Positions 52,592 to 62,832 of a DNA stretch of 64,000 nt are shown here, piece by piece. The translations under genes and the position numbers were made by a program. The stretch comes from JANQPX01 sp039197065. Its GTDB lineage: Bacteria > Pseudomonadota > Alphaproteobacteria > Geminicoccales > Geminicoccaceae. The notes under the pieces were generated by a model that did not search any database, had not been told where the DNA came from, and worked only from the letters and a program-made list of their open reading frames with translations. Every line of letters begins with the position of its first letter. The stretch's first letter is position 1. Where the stretch lies: assembly GCA_039197065.1 (NCBI GenBank), contig JBCCUL010000001.1:433087-497086 (forward strand), read 5' to 3'.

Positions 52592-54771
52592 GATTTTGTC
52601 GTCTTTGTCTGGCCGTCGCCGTTCTCCAGACGCCAGACCAGCAAGCTTCGCTCTCTGACATCATAGCTCCTGCCAGAGGGCAATGCCGGTTCGGCATCCG
52701 GCTGCAGGTCGGGCTGTCCGGTATCGATCTCCAGCCGCCAGCGTGACGCTGGCCCGATCGCAGGCAGACGAAATGGAACGCTTTCGTAATGGGCGTTCAG
52801 CATGATCAAGAGCGTGTCATCCGTGACGGAAACACCCCGCGCATCGCGGTCGGGGCCGGCGTCGCCGGCCAGCATCAGCCCAACGGAGCGCGCCGAACCA
52901 TCCGCCCAATCCTGCTCGGTTTTCTCCCGACCATTCGGGCTCAACCAGGTTATGTCCTTGATGTCACTCGGTGATCTCTCAATGCCGTGCAGGAAGCGCT
53001 CACGCCGTAGCACCGGATGAGCGCGTCGAAAACCGATGAGTTTCCGAACGAAGGCGACGTGATCCGAGCTATCACCGTCAAGTTCGCCCTCCGGCGGGTT
53101 TGCCGGCCAGTTCGTAAGCCAGCCGATTTCGTTGTCCTGGCAATAGGCGTTGTTGTTGCCGGCTTGCGAATTGCCGAACTCGTCGCCGGCAAGAAGCATC
53201 GGCGTGCCTTGGGAAAAGAGGAGGGTCGCCAGCATGTTGCGCTGCTGGCGTGCGCGCAGCTCCCGGATCTCGGGATCGTCAGTTGGCCCTTCGGCGCCAT
53301 GGTTCCAGCTGTGATTGGCGCCGTGACCGTCGCGATTGTCCTCGCCGTTGGCCTCATTGTGCTTGTAGTCGTAGCTGACCAGATCGTTCAGCGTGAAACC
53401 GTCATGGGACGTGACGAAATTGATGCTCGCAAAGGGGCTGCGGCCTCGGTGCTCGAAGAAGTCGCTTGAGCCCAGAAGGGACCTGGCGAGCCCTGGCACC
53501 ATATCGCTGTCCCCGCGCCAAAAGCGCCGGATAGTGTCGCGGTAGCGGTCGTTCCATTCGGAGAAGCCGGGCGGAAAGCCGCCGAGCTGATAACCGCCGG
53601 GGCCGATGTCCCAGGGCTCAGCGATCAGCTTCTTGGTGCTCAGCACCGGATCCTGACGGATGGCGTCGAAGAAGCCGCTGTTCACGTCGAACCCGTAGGT
53701 TTCGCGTCCGAGCACGGAGGCGAGGTCGAAGCGAAAACCGTCGACATGCATGACCTCCACCCAATAGCGGAGGCTGTCCATCACCATCTGCACGACGCGC
53801 GGATGTGTCATGTCCAGCGTGTTGCCGCAACCGGTATCATTCACATAGTAACGGGGGTTGTCCGCATGCAGACGGTAATAGCTCGCATTGTCGATGCCGC
53901 GGAAAGACAGTGTCGGTCCGAGCTCGCTGCCTTCTGCCGTGTGATTGTAGACGACATCCAGGATGACCTCGATGCCGGCTTCGTGGAAGCGGCGCACCAT
54001 GGATTGGAAATCGAGAATGCCGCCCCCACCGAGATAACGCGGCTCTGGCGCGAAGAAGCCGAGCGTGTTGTAGCCCCAGTAGTTGGTGAGCCCTTTCTCG
54101 AGAAGATGCGGCTCATCGAGAAACGCGTGGACCGGCAGAAGCTCGATCGCCGTGATGCCGAGATCGGTCAGATGGTCGAGGATGGCCGGTGAGGCCAGGC
54201 CGGAGAACAAGCCCTGCTGGGCAACCGGAACGTCGGGATGCGCCATGGTGAGGCCGCGCGGATTGGCCTCGTAGATCACTGTCTCGGACCAGGGTGTGTC
54301 GGGACGATCGACATTGTCCCAGACGAAGGGCGGTCCGGTGACGACGGCCTTGGGCATGGCATGAGCGCTGTCCCGGCGATCCTGCGAAAGGTCCAGCCGG
54401 CCGCTGCCGACGCGATAGCCCATCAGGGCATCGGACCAGCGCAGGCGTTTGGCGATCAGTTTGGCATAGGGGTCGAGCAGCAGCTTCGCCGGGTTGAAGC
54501 GATGCCCCTCCTCGGGGGCATAAGGGCCGTGCACCCGATAGCCGTAGAGCTGGCCTGGGCCGACCTCCGGCAGATAGCCGTGCCAGACCTCGTCGGTATA
54601 GTCCTTGAGCCTGACACGCTCGATCTCCCGGCCCTGCTGCGAGAAGAGGCAGAGCTCGACCATCGTGGCATGGGCGGAGAACAACGCAAAGTTCGTGCCG
54701 CCGCCATCGAAGGTTGCGCCCAGAGGATGAGGCTGGCCTGGCCAGACCGTGAAACGCTGCGATGTCGTCAT
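52588..54771 (-). CDS. glgX: Glycogen debranching enzyme GlgX
   Basis: 727-residue GH13 enzyme that hydrolyses alpha-1,6 branches of phosphorylase-limit dextrin. An N-terminal CBM48 (GQPHPLGATFDGGGTNFALFS) precedes the barrel with the conserved regions VVYNHTAEGSE, DGFRFDLASVLGRE (nucleophile Asp), LIAEPWDIGPGGYQ (acid/base Glu) and FVTSHDGFTLNDLVSY. Length matches bacterial GlgX. It is seven bases after glgA and overlaps malQ. Together with GlgP and MalQ it gives a complete breakdown route. Confidence 0.96.
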   Translation of the reverse strand: MTTSQRFTVWPGQPHPLGATFDGGGTNFALFSAHATMVELCLFSQQGREIERVRLKDYTDEVWHGYLPEVGPGQLYGYRVHGPYAPEEGHRFNPAKLLLDPYAKLIAKRLRWSDALMGYRVGSGRLDLSQDRRDSAHAMPKAVVTGPPFVWDNVDRPDTPWSETVIYEANPRGLTMAHPDVPVAQQGLFSGLASPAILDHLTDLGITAIELLPVHAFLDEPHLLEKGLTNYWGYNTLGFFAPEPRYLGGGGILDFQSMVRRFHEAGIEVILDVVYNHTAEGSELGPTLSFRGIDNASYYRLHADNPRYYVNDTGCGNTLDMTHPRVVQMVMDSLRYWVEVMHVDGFRFDLASVLGRETYGFDVNSGFFDAIRQDPVLSTKKLIAEPWDIGPGGYQLGGFPPGFSEWNDRYRDTIRRFWRGDSDMVPGLARSLLGSSDFFEHRGRSPFASINFVTSHDGFTLNDLVSYDYKHNEANGEDNRDGHGANHSWNHGAEGPTDDPEIRELRARQQRNMLATLLFSQGTPMLLAGDEFGNSQAGNNNAYCQDNEIGWLTNWPANPPEGELDGDSSDHVAFVRKLIGFRRAHPVLRRERFLHGIERSPSDIKDITWLSPNGREKTEQDWADGSARSVGLMLAGDAGPDRDARGVSVTDDTLLIMLNAHYESVPFRLPAIGPASRWRLEIDTGQPDLQPDAEPALPSGRSYDVRERSLLVWRLENGDGQTKTTKS

Positions 54772-54778
54772 CCCGGTC

Positions 54779-56233
54779 TTATGCCGAGATCACCGCTTCG
54801 GGCGCAAGCTTTTGGTAGAGGGCGGCATAGGCTTTGGCCGGGATCGACCAGTCGACCTTGCGGCCCATCGCGCGGCGCTGCACCGCCTGCCAGCGCCGTT
54901 TATCCGCATAGAGATCAAAGGCGCGCATGAGCGCCGCGCGGAGCTCTTCGGCGCTATCCGGCGGAAACTGGAAGCCGGTCGCGACGCCATCGGTGAGCGC
55001 TGCCTGATTGGCGTCGATGACGGTGTCCGCCAGACCGCCGACCCTGGCGACGATCGGCAGCGTGCCGTAGCGCAGACCGTAGAGTTGGGTGAGGCCGCAG
55101 GGTTCGAAGCGCGAAGGGATGATGATCGCATCAGCGCCCGCCTGCAGCTGATGCGAGAGCGGCTCGTCATAGCCGATGACGACACCAATCTGCCCCGGAT
55201 TCTGCCTGGCCGCCTCCGTAAAGGCTGTTTCGAGCACCGCATCGCCGCTGCCGATCATCGCCAGCTGACCACCGTTTTGGATGATGGTCGGCAAGGCTTC
55301 GAGGAGGAGGTCGAAACCCTTTTGCTCGGTGAGCCGGCTAATCACGCAAAACAACGGCGCTGCCGCATCGGTCTCGAGGTTGAAGCGCTTCTGCAGCGCC
55401 GTCTTGTTGGCCGCCTTCGCCTTCAATGTCCGGCTGGTATAGGACCGCTCGATGTTGGGATCGTCGGCAGGGTTCCAGATCGTATCGTCGATGCCGTTGG
55501 TGATCCCGGTGAGTGTGGCGCTCCTTTCGCGCAGGACACCGTCCAGGCCCATGCCAAGCGCAGGTGTGCAGATCTCCCGCGCATAAGTCGGGCTCACCGT
55601 GGTCAGATGATTGGCGTAATGAAGACCGCCTTTGAGAAAGCTGATCCGGCCGTAATATTCCAGCCCGTCGATAGTGAAGCTCGACGGCGGCAGGCGAAGC
55701 GATGACAACAGCGCCGCCGGGAAGACACCCTGAAAGGCGAGATTGTGGATGGTGATGACGGTCGCCGGCGGCGACGCACCCTCGCTTAAGTAGACGGGTG
55801 TCAGGCCGGCCTGCCAGTCATGGCCGTGGATGACATCCGGCCTGTAGTCATCCAGCAGCCCAAGGCCGATTCGGCTCGCGATCCAGGACAAAGCAGCGAA
55901 GCGAAAGGCGTTGTCCGGCCAGTCCTTGCCGTCGGCGCCGAGATAGGGGTTGCCGGGCCTATCGTAGAGATGGGGTGCGTCGAGAACGATCAGATCCGCA
56001 CCGTCCGGTGCGTTTGCCGAGAGCAGCCTTGCAGGCCCGCCAAACAGATCGTCGGTTGGCGCTGCCAGCTCGGTGACATCCAGCGCATTCAGGACCTGGG
56101 GATAGCCGGGCAGCAGGGTGCGCATGGCGACACCTTCACGCTCGAGCGCCCCAGGCAGAGCACCTGCAACGTCGGCGAGACCGCCGGTCTTGATCAGCGG
56201 AAAGAACTCGGAGGTGACGGAAAGAACGTTCAT
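54779..56233 (-). CDS. glgA: Glycogen synthase GlgA
   Basis: 484-residue GT5 enzyme that adds glucose from ADP-glucose to the non-reducing end of glycogen. The N-terminal KTGGLADVAGALPGALE (ADP-glucose site) and the C-terminal PSRFEPCGLTQLYGLRYGT are both intact; the middle contains HGHDWQAGLTPVYL. Starts MNVLSVTSEFFPLIKTGG as in the family. It is three bases after glgC and seven before glgX on the minus strand. Confidence 0.97.
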   Translation of the reverse strand: MNVLSVTSEFFPLIKTGGLADVAGALPGALEREGVAMRTLLPGYPQVLNALDVTELAAPTDDLFGGPARLLSANAPDGADLIVLDAPHLYDRPGNPYLGADGKDWPDNAFRFAALSWIASRIGLGLLDDYRPDVIHGHDWQAGLTPVYLSEGASPPATVITIHNLAFQGVFPAALLSSLRLPPSSFTIDGLEYYGRISFLKGGLHYANHLTTVSPTYAREICTPALGMGLDGVLRERSATLTGITNGIDDTIWNPADDPNIERSYTSRTLKAKAANKTALQKRFNLETDAAAPLFCVISRLTEQKGFDLLLEALPTIIQNGGQLAMIGSGDAVLETAFTEAARQNPGQIGVVIGYDEPLSHQLQAGADAIIIPSRFEPCGLTQLYGLRYGTLPIVARVGGLADTVIDANQAALTDGVATGFQFPPDSAEELRAALMRAFDLYADKRRWQAVQRRAMGRKVDWSIPAKAYAALYQKLAPEAVISA

Positions 56234-56236
56234 CGG

Positions 56237-57511
56237 CTAGTCGGAAAGCGCATCGATCATCTGTTGGGTAATCAGGCAGATGCCATTGTCGGTTCGGCGA
56301 AAGCGCTTGGCATCCAGGTCAGGATCCTGGCCAACCATGAGGCCTTTCGGGATTTTGACACCGCGGTCGATCACGACGTTCTGCAAGTCGGCATTCTCGC
56401 CGATATCCACATAGGGCAAGGCGACCACGCCATCGAGTTCGCTGTAGGAATGGGCGTGCACGCCGGTGAACAGCAGGGACTGATAGATCTTGGCGCCGGA
56501 GATCACGCAGCCGCCTGACACCATCGAACTCACGGCCATGCCGCGTCTGCCATCCTCGTCATGGATGAATTTCGCCGGCGGCGTGATCTCGGCATAGGTC
56601 CAGATTGGCCAGTCCTGATCATAGAGATCGAGGGCAGGGGTGAAATCGGTCAGGTCGATATTGGCCCGCCAGTAGGCGTCGATCGTGCCGACATCGCGCC
56701 AGTAGGCCTCACTGCCGCCTTCGGTGCCGCTGGTGACGCAGGAGGTCGGGAAACGGTGGGCGACCGCCTTCGCGTTTTTCACCAGATAGGGAATGATGTT
56801 CTTGCCGAAGTCGCGGCTCGATTCAGGATCGTTGGCGTCGCGCTCCAGTTCGGCGAACAGAAATTTGGTGTTGAACACATAAATGCCCATGCTGGCGAGC
56901 GCCATGTCCGGTTTGTCCGGCATGCCAGGCGGATCGGCGGGCTTTTCCAAGAATTCGACGATGCGGTCATTATCGTCGATATGCATTACGCCGAAGCCGG
57001 TGGCCTCCATGCGGGGCACTTCGAGGCAGCCGACGGTGACGTCCGCGCCAGCGTTGACGTGCTGCTCGAGCATTAGCTCGTAGTTCATCTTGTAGATGTG
57101 ATCGCCAGCCAGGATGATGATGTATTCCGGCCCGTAGCTGTCGATGATGTCGATGTTCTGAAAAACGGCGTCGGCCGTGCCCGCATACCATGCGTCTTCG
57201 GAGATGCGTTGCGAGGCCGGTAGGATGTCGAAACCTTCGTTTCGCTCCGGTCGAAGAAAGTTCCAGCCGCGCTGCAGATGCCGGATCAGGGAGTGCGCTT
57301 TATATTGGGTGGCGACGCCGATGCGGCGGATGCCTGAATTGATCGCATTGGAAAGCGCGAAATCGATGATCCGGCTCTTGCCGCCGAAGAACACGGCGGG
57401 TTTGGCGCGTCGATCGGTCAGCTCGAGAAGACGCGAACCGCGGCCGCCGGCCAGGACATAGGCCATCGATCTGCGTGCGAGATCGGATCCTCTTGCCTCG
57501 GTATGCGCCAT
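56237..57511 (-). CDS. glgC: Glucose-1-phosphate adenylyltransferase GlgC
   Basis: 424-residue ADP-glucose pyrophosphorylase, the committed and regulated step of glycogen synthesis. The nucleotide site is YVLAGGRGSRLLELT with RRAKPAVFFGGKSRIIDFALSN, then WYAGTADAVFQN and AGDHIYKMNYELML for substrate and metal. The C-terminal half is a left-handed beta-helix. In alphaproteobacteria such enzymes are activated mainly by pyruvate and fructose-6-phosphate; the regulatory sites cannot be read reliably here. Twenty-eight bases after glgB, the widest gap in the operon. Confidence 0.97.
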   Translation of the reverse strand: MAHTEARGSDLARRSMAYVLAGGRGSRLLELTDRRAKPAVFFGGKSRIIDFALSNAINSGIRRIGVATQYKAHSLIRHLQRGWNFLRPERNEGFDILPASQRISEDAWYAGTADAVFQNIDIIDSYGPEYIIILAGDHIYKMNYELMLEQHVNAGADVTVGCLEVPRMEATGFGVMHIDDNDRIVEFLEKPADPPGMPDKPDMALASMGIYVFNTKFLFAELERDANDPESSRDFGKNIIPYLVKNAKAVAHRFPTSCVTSGTEGGSEAYWRDVGTIDAYWRANIDLTDFTPALDLYDQDWPIWTYAEITPPAKFIHDEDGRRGMAVSSMVSGGCVISGAKIYQSLLFTGVHAHSYSELDGVVALPYVDIGENADLQNVVIDRGVKIPKGLMVGQDPDLDAKRFRRTDNGICLITQQMIDALSD

Positions 57512-57539
57512 CTTCTGCCTCCTTGAAAGACTGTTTCGT

Positions 57540-59735
57540 TTATTGTTCCAGCCGGAACCAAACGGTGCTCAGCGGCGGCAGGGTGATCTCGGCCGAGTAG
57601 GGCCGCCCATGACTGGCGATCTCCTCGGTCTCGATCATGCCCTTGTTGCCCATGCCTGAACCGCCATAAGCTTCAGCGTCGCTATTCAGAACTTCCCGCC
57701 ACCGGCCAGGGTTGGGCATGCCGAGACGATAGGCCTCGCGCGGCGTCGGGGTGAAATTGCAGATCACCAGGATCGGCGCCGTGCCCTCCCGCCCTTTTCT
57801 CAGCCAGGCGAAGACCGACGCTTCAGCGTCATTCGCCTCCAGCCATTCAAATCCACCGCCATCGCAATCCATTTGGTGCAGCGCCGGTTCGGACCGATAG
57901 AGCTTGTTCAGGTCGCGCACCAGTGAGCGCACACCTTCATGCCAGTAGACATCGAGCAGGTGCCAATCGAGAGACTGTTCTGCGTTCCACTCAGCACCCT
58001 GGGCGAATTCCTGGCCCATAAACAGGAGCTTCTTGCCCGGATGTCCCCACATGAAGGCGTAGTAGGCGCGGATATTGGCGAATTGCTGCCAGGCGTCGCC
58101 GGGCATTCTCGCCAGGATCGAGCCCTTGCCGTGCACCACTTCGTCATGGGAGAGCGGCAACACGAAATTTTCGCTGAAAGCGTAGAGCAGGCCGAAGGTC
58201 ATTTCATGGTGATGCCAGCGGCGATGCACCGGGTCCTTGCCCATGTAGAGCAACGTGTCGTGCATCCAGCCCATGTTCCACTTGAAGCCGAAGCCAAGCC
58301 CGCCTGCCCAGGTCGGCTTGGAAACGCCGGGCCAGGCCGTGCTCTCTTCGGCCACGGTCATGACGCCTTCATGCTCGCCGTAAGCAAGCTCGTTGGCCCG
58401 CTTTAGAAAGTCGATCGCTTCAAGATTCTCGCGCCCGCCGAACCGGTTCGGCACCCAATCGCTCTCTTCGCGCGAATAGTCGAGATAGAGCATCGAGGCG
58501 ACCGCATCGACCCGGAGACCGTCCAGGTGATAGGCGTCCAGCCAGAATAGAGCATTGGCGTGCAGATAGTTCACGACCTCCGCGCGGCCGTAATTGTAGA
58601 TCAGCGTGTTCCAGTCACGATGAAAGCCCTGACGCGGGTCTTCATGCTCGTAGAGCGCGGTGCCGTCGAAACGGCCGAGACCATGCTCGTCCGTTGGAAA
58701 GTGGCCGGGCACCCAATCCAGCAGCACGCCGATCCCGGCCTGATGGCAACGGTCGACGAAGCGGGCGAAGTCGGCGGGTTCACCGTGACGCGCGGTCGGC
58801 GCGAACAGACCGATCGGCTGGTAGCCCCAGGAGCCGTCGAACGGGTGTTCGGTGATCGGAAGGAGCTCGATATGGGTGAAGCCCATGTCCTGGACATAAG
58901 GAATAAGCTGATCGGCGAGCTCGTCGTAGCTGAGATAGCGGTTGTCCTCGCCACGCCGCCACGAACCGATATGCACTTCATAAATCGCAACAGGTGCATC
59001 GGGTGCAGCGCGCGTCTGGCGTTCGGACAGCCAGTCACCATCACGCCATGCGAATTGGTCGACCCGACGGACCACTGACGCTGTCTTCGGCCTGAGCTCC
59101 GCACCGAAACCGAATGGGTCCGCCTTCAGCGGGAGGCAGCGGCCTTCACGGTCCTTGATCTCATATTTGTAGGCCGTTCCATCCTCGAGGCCTGGCAAAA
59201 AAATCTCCCAGACACCTGTTCCCGGATGCAGCCGCATCGGATGACGGCGACCATCCCAGCCATTGAAGTCGCCGACCACGGAGGTCCGTTTTGCATTCGG
59301 CGCCCAAACCGCGAAGTGCACGCCCAAGACGCCTTCATGCTCGATCACATGCGCGCCGAGCCGTTCCCAGAGCCGTTTGTGGCTGCCTTCGCCGAGCAGG
59401 TAGTTGTCAAGATCCCCGATCACCGGCCCAAAGCGATAGGGATCGTCTACCTCCCAGACATCGCCGCCGCGGGTCGCCCTGAGGCGATAGCCGAACGTCG
59501 ATGTTTGATCCTTTACGATGCCCTCAAACAGGCCGTCATCATGAACGCGCTTCATCTCGGCAAGGGGCTTGTTGCTGTCAGCTTCGATGATCGAGACAGC
59601 TTCGGCGCCTGGCAGAAAAGACCGAATCAAAGTTTGGCCAGCGGCAGCTTGCCGCCCGAGGATGGCGAAGGGATCGGCGTGATCGCCGGCGACGATCGCT
59701 TCGATGATCGATCTGGAAAGGGCGCTTTCGCTCAT
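57540..59735 (-). CDS. glgB: 1,4-alpha-glucan branching enzyme GlgB
   Basis: 731-residue GH13 enzyme that makes alpha-1,6 branches. It has the long N1 segment of bacterial GlgB (AIVAGDHADPFAILGRQ), a CBM48 (GVLGVHFAVWAPNAKRTSVVG), and barrel motifs DWVPGHFPTDEHGL, GLRVDAVASMLYLDYSRE (nucleophile Asp), TVAEESTAWPGVSKP (Glu) and LPLSHDEVVHGKGS. Follows glgP after three bases. Length is as expected. Confidence 0.97.
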   Translation of the reverse strand: MSESALSRSIIEAIVAGDHADPFAILGRQAAAGQTLIRSFLPGAEAVSIIEADSNKPLAEMKRVHDDGLFEGIVKDQTSTFGYRLRATRGGDVWEVDDPYRFGPVIGDLDNYLLGEGSHKRLWERLGAHVIEHEGVLGVHFAVWAPNAKRTSVVGDFNGWDGRRHPMRLHPGTGVWEIFLPGLEDGTAYKYEIKDREGRCLPLKADPFGFGAELRPKTASVVRRVDQFAWRDGDWLSERQTRAAPDAPVAIYEVHIGSWRRGEDNRYLSYDELADQLIPYVQDMGFTHIELLPITEHPFDGSWGYQPIGLFAPTARHGEPADFARFVDRCHQAGIGVLLDWVPGHFPTDEHGLGRFDGTALYEHEDPRQGFHRDWNTLIYNYGRAEVVNYLHANALFWLDAYHLDGLRVDAVASMLYLDYSREESDWVPNRFGGRENLEAIDFLKRANELAYGEHEGVMTVAEESTAWPGVSKPTWAGGLGFGFKWNMGWMHDTLLYMGKDPVHRRWHHHEMTFGLLYAFSENFVLPLSHDEVVHGKGSILARMPGDAWQQFANIRAYYAFMWGHPGKKLLFMGQEFAQGAEWNAEQSLDWHLLDVYWHEGVRSLVRDLNKLYRSEPALHQMDCDGGGFEWLEANDAEASVFAWLRKGREGTAPILVICNFTPTPREAYRLGMPNPGRWREVLNSDAEAYGGSGMGNKGMIETEEIASHGRPYSAEITLPPLSTVWFRLEQ

Positions 59736-59738
59736 CGG

Positions 59739-62195
59739 TCAGGCTTGCTTGGCAGGGACGCCCCAGATGTCGCGCGCGTAGCCCCGGATCGTGCGATCGG
59801 ATGAGAACCAGCCGGCATGGGCGGTATTGAGGACCACCTGACGGTACCACTGATCCGGCTGGCCATAACGTCTGTCGACCTCCCTTTGCGCTTCAGCGTA
59901 GGCGTCGAAGTCCGCGGTGACCAGGAAGTAGTCGTTCTTGATGAGACCGTCGATCAGAGGTTTGAAACGATCGGGCTCATCGGGCGAGAACACGCCGGCT
60001 TCGATCTGATCCAGGGTTTCGCGAAGAGCTGACGATGTCTTGAGCGTCTTTGCGGTGTCGTAGCCGGTCTTTCTGATCTCCAGAACCTCATCGGCGGTCA
60101 GGCCGAAGATGACGATATTGTCGGCCCCAACATGTTCCTTGATCTCGACATTGGCGCCATCGAGGGTGCCGATGGTGAGCGCGCCGTTCAGGGCGAACTT
60201 CATGTTGCCGGTGCCTGACGCCTCCATACCGGCGGTCGAGATCTGTTCGGAAAGGTCGGAGGCCGGAATGATCTTTTCGGCAAGCGAGACGCGATAGTTC
60301 GGCAGGAACGCGACCTTGAGTCGGTCGCCGATCACCGGGTCGTTGTTGATCATCTTGGCGACGTCGTTGATCAGTTTGATGATCAGCTTCGCCATGTGAT
60401 AGGAGGCCGCCGCCTTGCCGCCGAAGATCTTGACGCGCGGCTGCCAGTCCGCCGTCGGACGGGCGCGGATCTCATTGGCGAGCGCCACCGTTTCCAGGAT
60501 GTTGAGAAGCTGGCGCTTATATTCATGGATGCGCTTGATCTGAACGTCGAACATGGCGCTCGGGTCGACCTTGAGGTCGATCTCCGCGGCGATCACCTCG
60601 GCCAGTGCTTCCTTGTTGGCGCGTTTGATAGCGGCAAAGCGCTCACGGAAGGACGCATCATCGGCCATCGGGGCGAGCGTTTCCAGAGCTGGGAGATCGC
60701 CGATCCAACGGTCGCCGATCGCCTCGGTGACCAGAGAGGCGAGGCCGGGGTTGCATTGCAGGAGCCAGCGCCTTGGGGTGATGCCGTTGGTCTGGTTGAC
60801 GATGCGTTCCGGAAATTGCTGGTGCAGTGATCGGAACACAGTCTCCTTCATCAGCTCCGAATGCAGGGCGGAGACGCCGTTGACATGATGCGAGCCGAGA
60901 AAGGCGATATTGCCCATGCGCACGCGGTGGCCGTCGTCGATGAGCGAGACTTCGCTCATGGTCACTTTATCGACGCCCTTTGCTTTGAGACCTTTCATCT
61001 GATCCGCATGCAGCAAGTTGATGATCTGCATATGACGCGGCAGGAGACGTTCGATAAGAGCCACCGGCCAGCTCTCCAGCGCCTCCGGCATGAGCGTGTG
61101 GTTGGTGTAGGCGATGCATCCCTGGGTGATGGTCCAGGCCTGATCCCAGGAAAGCGCATGCTCGTCCACCAGGAGCCGCATCAGTTCGGGGACGGCAAGG
61201 GCGGGGTGGGTGTCGTTCAGCTGGATCGCCGCCTTGTCGGAGAGGTTTGTAAGATCGGGATATTGATCCAGATGCCGGCGGATCAGGTCCTGCAGCGAAG
61301 CCGAGGTGAAGAAATACTCCTGCTTGACGCGCAGCTCCTGGCCGATCTCCGTGCTGTCATCGGGGTAGAGCACGCGGGAAATGCTCTCGGCCTCGGCCTG
61401 GTCCTTGAGCGCGCCCAGATAGTCGCCGCGGTTGAACTCTTCGAGGCGCATGAGATCGGGCGAGCGCGCCGACCAGAGGCGAAGCGTGTTGACCCGCCGG
61501 CCTTCCCAGCCCGCGATCGGCGTATCGAACGCCACCGCCAGCACTTTGGTTGCCGGCTTCCAGCTGGCGCGACGTGATGAGGTCGCAGCGCCGGCGACGC
61601 TGTTGCCTGCGGCAACCCCGCCATAGCCGACTTCGTAGACCACTTCGGGGCGTTCGAACTGCCAGGGATTGCCGAAGGAGAGCCAGTCTTCGGGCTTTTC
61701 GATCTGGACGCCGTCGTCGAAGGCCTGGCGAAAGAGACCGTGATCATAGCGGATGCCATAGCCGAAGCCCGCGACGCCGACCGAGCCCATGCTTTCGAGA
61801 AAACAGGCGGCGAGACGGCCGAGGCCGCCATTGCCGAGCGCGGCGTCATGCTCCAGTTCCTTCAGCTCATCCAGGGACTGGCCGAGATCGGCAAGCGCGG
61901 TTTCGCAGGTTTTCCGCAGACCGAGATTGGTGAGGCTGTCGATCAGGAGCCGGCCGATCAGGAACTCCATCGAGAGATAGTAGACGCGCTTTTCCTCGTC
62001 CTTGTAGATCTGCCGCGTGCTCTCCATCCAGCGGAGCGCCAGGCGATCACGAACCGCAAGCGAGGTTGCGACCAGCCAGTCGCGCGGGATGGCGTGTTCC
62101 GGATCCTTGCCGACCGCAAGCGTCAGCTTGGCCAGGATGTCGTTCTTGAAACCGTCGGCATCGTCGTTGGTGGACAAGGTGGGTAATGACGTCAT
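59739..62195 (-). CDS. glgP: Glycogen phosphorylase GlgP
   Basis: 818-residue GT35 enzyme that releases glucose-1-phosphate from glycogen with PLP as catalytic phosphate. The PLP lysine lies in EASGTGNMKFALNGALTIGTLDG (residues around 645-665), and the N-terminal half has RVYYLSMEFLIGRLLIDSLTNLG, LAACFLESMGSVGVAGFGYGIRYD in parts. Close to bacterial GlgP/MalP length. The start overlaps the stop of eda (4 bases), tying glycogen breakdown to the Entner-Doudoroff genes. Confidence 0.97.
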   Translation of the reverse strand: MTSLPTLSTNDDADGFKNDILAKLTLAVGKDPEHAIPRDWLVATSLAVRDRLALRWMESTRQIYKDEEKRVYYLSMEFLIGRLLIDSLTNLGLRKTCETALADLGQSLDELKELEHDAALGNGGLGRLAACFLESMGSVGVAGFGYGIRYDHGLFRQAFDDGVQIEKPEDWLSFGNPWQFERPEVVYEVGYGGVAAGNSVAGAATSSRRASWKPATKVLAVAFDTPIAGWEGRRVNTLRLWSARSPDLMRLEEFNRGDYLGALKDQAEAESISRVLYPDDSTEIGQELRVKQEYFFTSASLQDLIRRHLDQYPDLTNLSDKAAIQLNDTHPALAVPELMRLLVDEHALSWDQAWTITQGCIAYTNHTLMPEALESWPVALIERLLPRHMQIINLLHADQMKGLKAKGVDKVTMSEVSLIDDGHRVRMGNIAFLGSHHVNGVSALHSELMKETVFRSLHQQFPERIVNQTNGITPRRWLLQCNPGLASLVTEAIGDRWIGDLPALETLAPMADDASFRERFAAIKRANKEALAEVIAAEIDLKVDPSAMFDVQIKRIHEYKRQLLNILETVALANEIRARPTADWQPRVKIFGGKAAASYHMAKLIIKLINDVAKMINNDPVIGDRLKVAFLPNYRVSLAEKIIPASDLSEQISTAGMEASGTGNMKFALNGALTIGTLDGANVEIKEHVGADNIVIFGLTADEVLEIRKTGYDTAKTLKTSSALRETLDQIEAGVFSPDEPDRFKPLIDGLIKNDYFLVTADFDAYAEAQREVDRRYGQPDQWYRQVVLNTAHAGWFSSDRTIRGYARDIWGVPAKQA

Positions 62196-62830
62196 CTGTG
62201 ATCCTTCGTTGCTCGCAGCTGACAGGCTTCAACGGCCAGTTCCGTGATCCGATCCCAGTTACCTGAAGCGATCGCGTCCTTCGGCACCACCCAGGACCCG
62301 CCGACGCAAATGACGTTGGGAAGATCGAGATAGGTCCCGGCATTGGCGAGGCTGATCCCGCCGGTCGGACAGAATTTGGCTTCCGGCAAAGGTGACGCGA
62401 TCGACTTTAAAAATGCGCTACCGCCGGCTGCCTCGGCTGGGAAAAATTTCTGTCGGTCGTAGCCGCGTTCCAGGAGTTGCATCACTTCGGACGCGCTGGC
62501 CGCACCCGGCAGCAGCGGGCAGGGGGATGATGCGGCGGCGGCAAGGAGATCCGGTGTGGAGCCCGGCGAGACGGCGAAGGCGGAACCGATCTTGGCGACG
62601 TCGTCCAGCTGTTCTGGGTTAAGGATCGTGCCCGCACCGACGATGGCATCCTCGACCTCGTCGAGAATCGCTCTCATCGCGTCCATCGCCGCCGGCGTTC
62701 GAAGGGTGATCTCCAGAACCTTGAGGCCGCCTTTGACCAGAGCGCGCGCAAGCGGCACGGCGTCCGCGACATCGTCGATCATCATTACCGGAATGACCGG
62801 CGCCGTTCGCATGATCTGATCGATCGTCAT
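62192..62830 (-). CDS. eda: KDPG/KHG aldolase Eda
   Basis: 212-residue TIM-barrel class I aldolase that splits 2-keto-3-deoxy-6-phosphogluconate to pyruvate and glyceraldehyde-3-phosphate, also 4-hydroxy-2-oxoglutarate. Family blocks: IPVMMIDDVADAVPLARALVKGGLKVLEITLRT, in parts, with the catalytic Glu, then VGAGTILNPEQLDDV, FAVSPGSTPDLLAAA, and CPTGGISLANAGTYLDLPNV with the Schiff-base Lys just before, in EAKFCPTGG. Two bases after edd on the same strand and overlapping glgP by 4. Confidence 0.96.
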   Translation of the reverse strand: MTIDQIMRTAPVIPVMMIDDVADAVPLARALVKGGLKVLEITLRTPAAMDAMRAILDEVEDAIVGAGTILNPEQLDDVAKIGSAFAVSPGSTPDLLAAAASSPCPLLPGAASASEVMQLLERGYDRQKFFPAEAAGGSAFLKSIASPLPEAKFCPTGGISLANAGTYLDLPNVICVGGSWVVPKDAIASGNWDRITELAVEACQLRATKDHR

Positions 62831-62832
62831 GG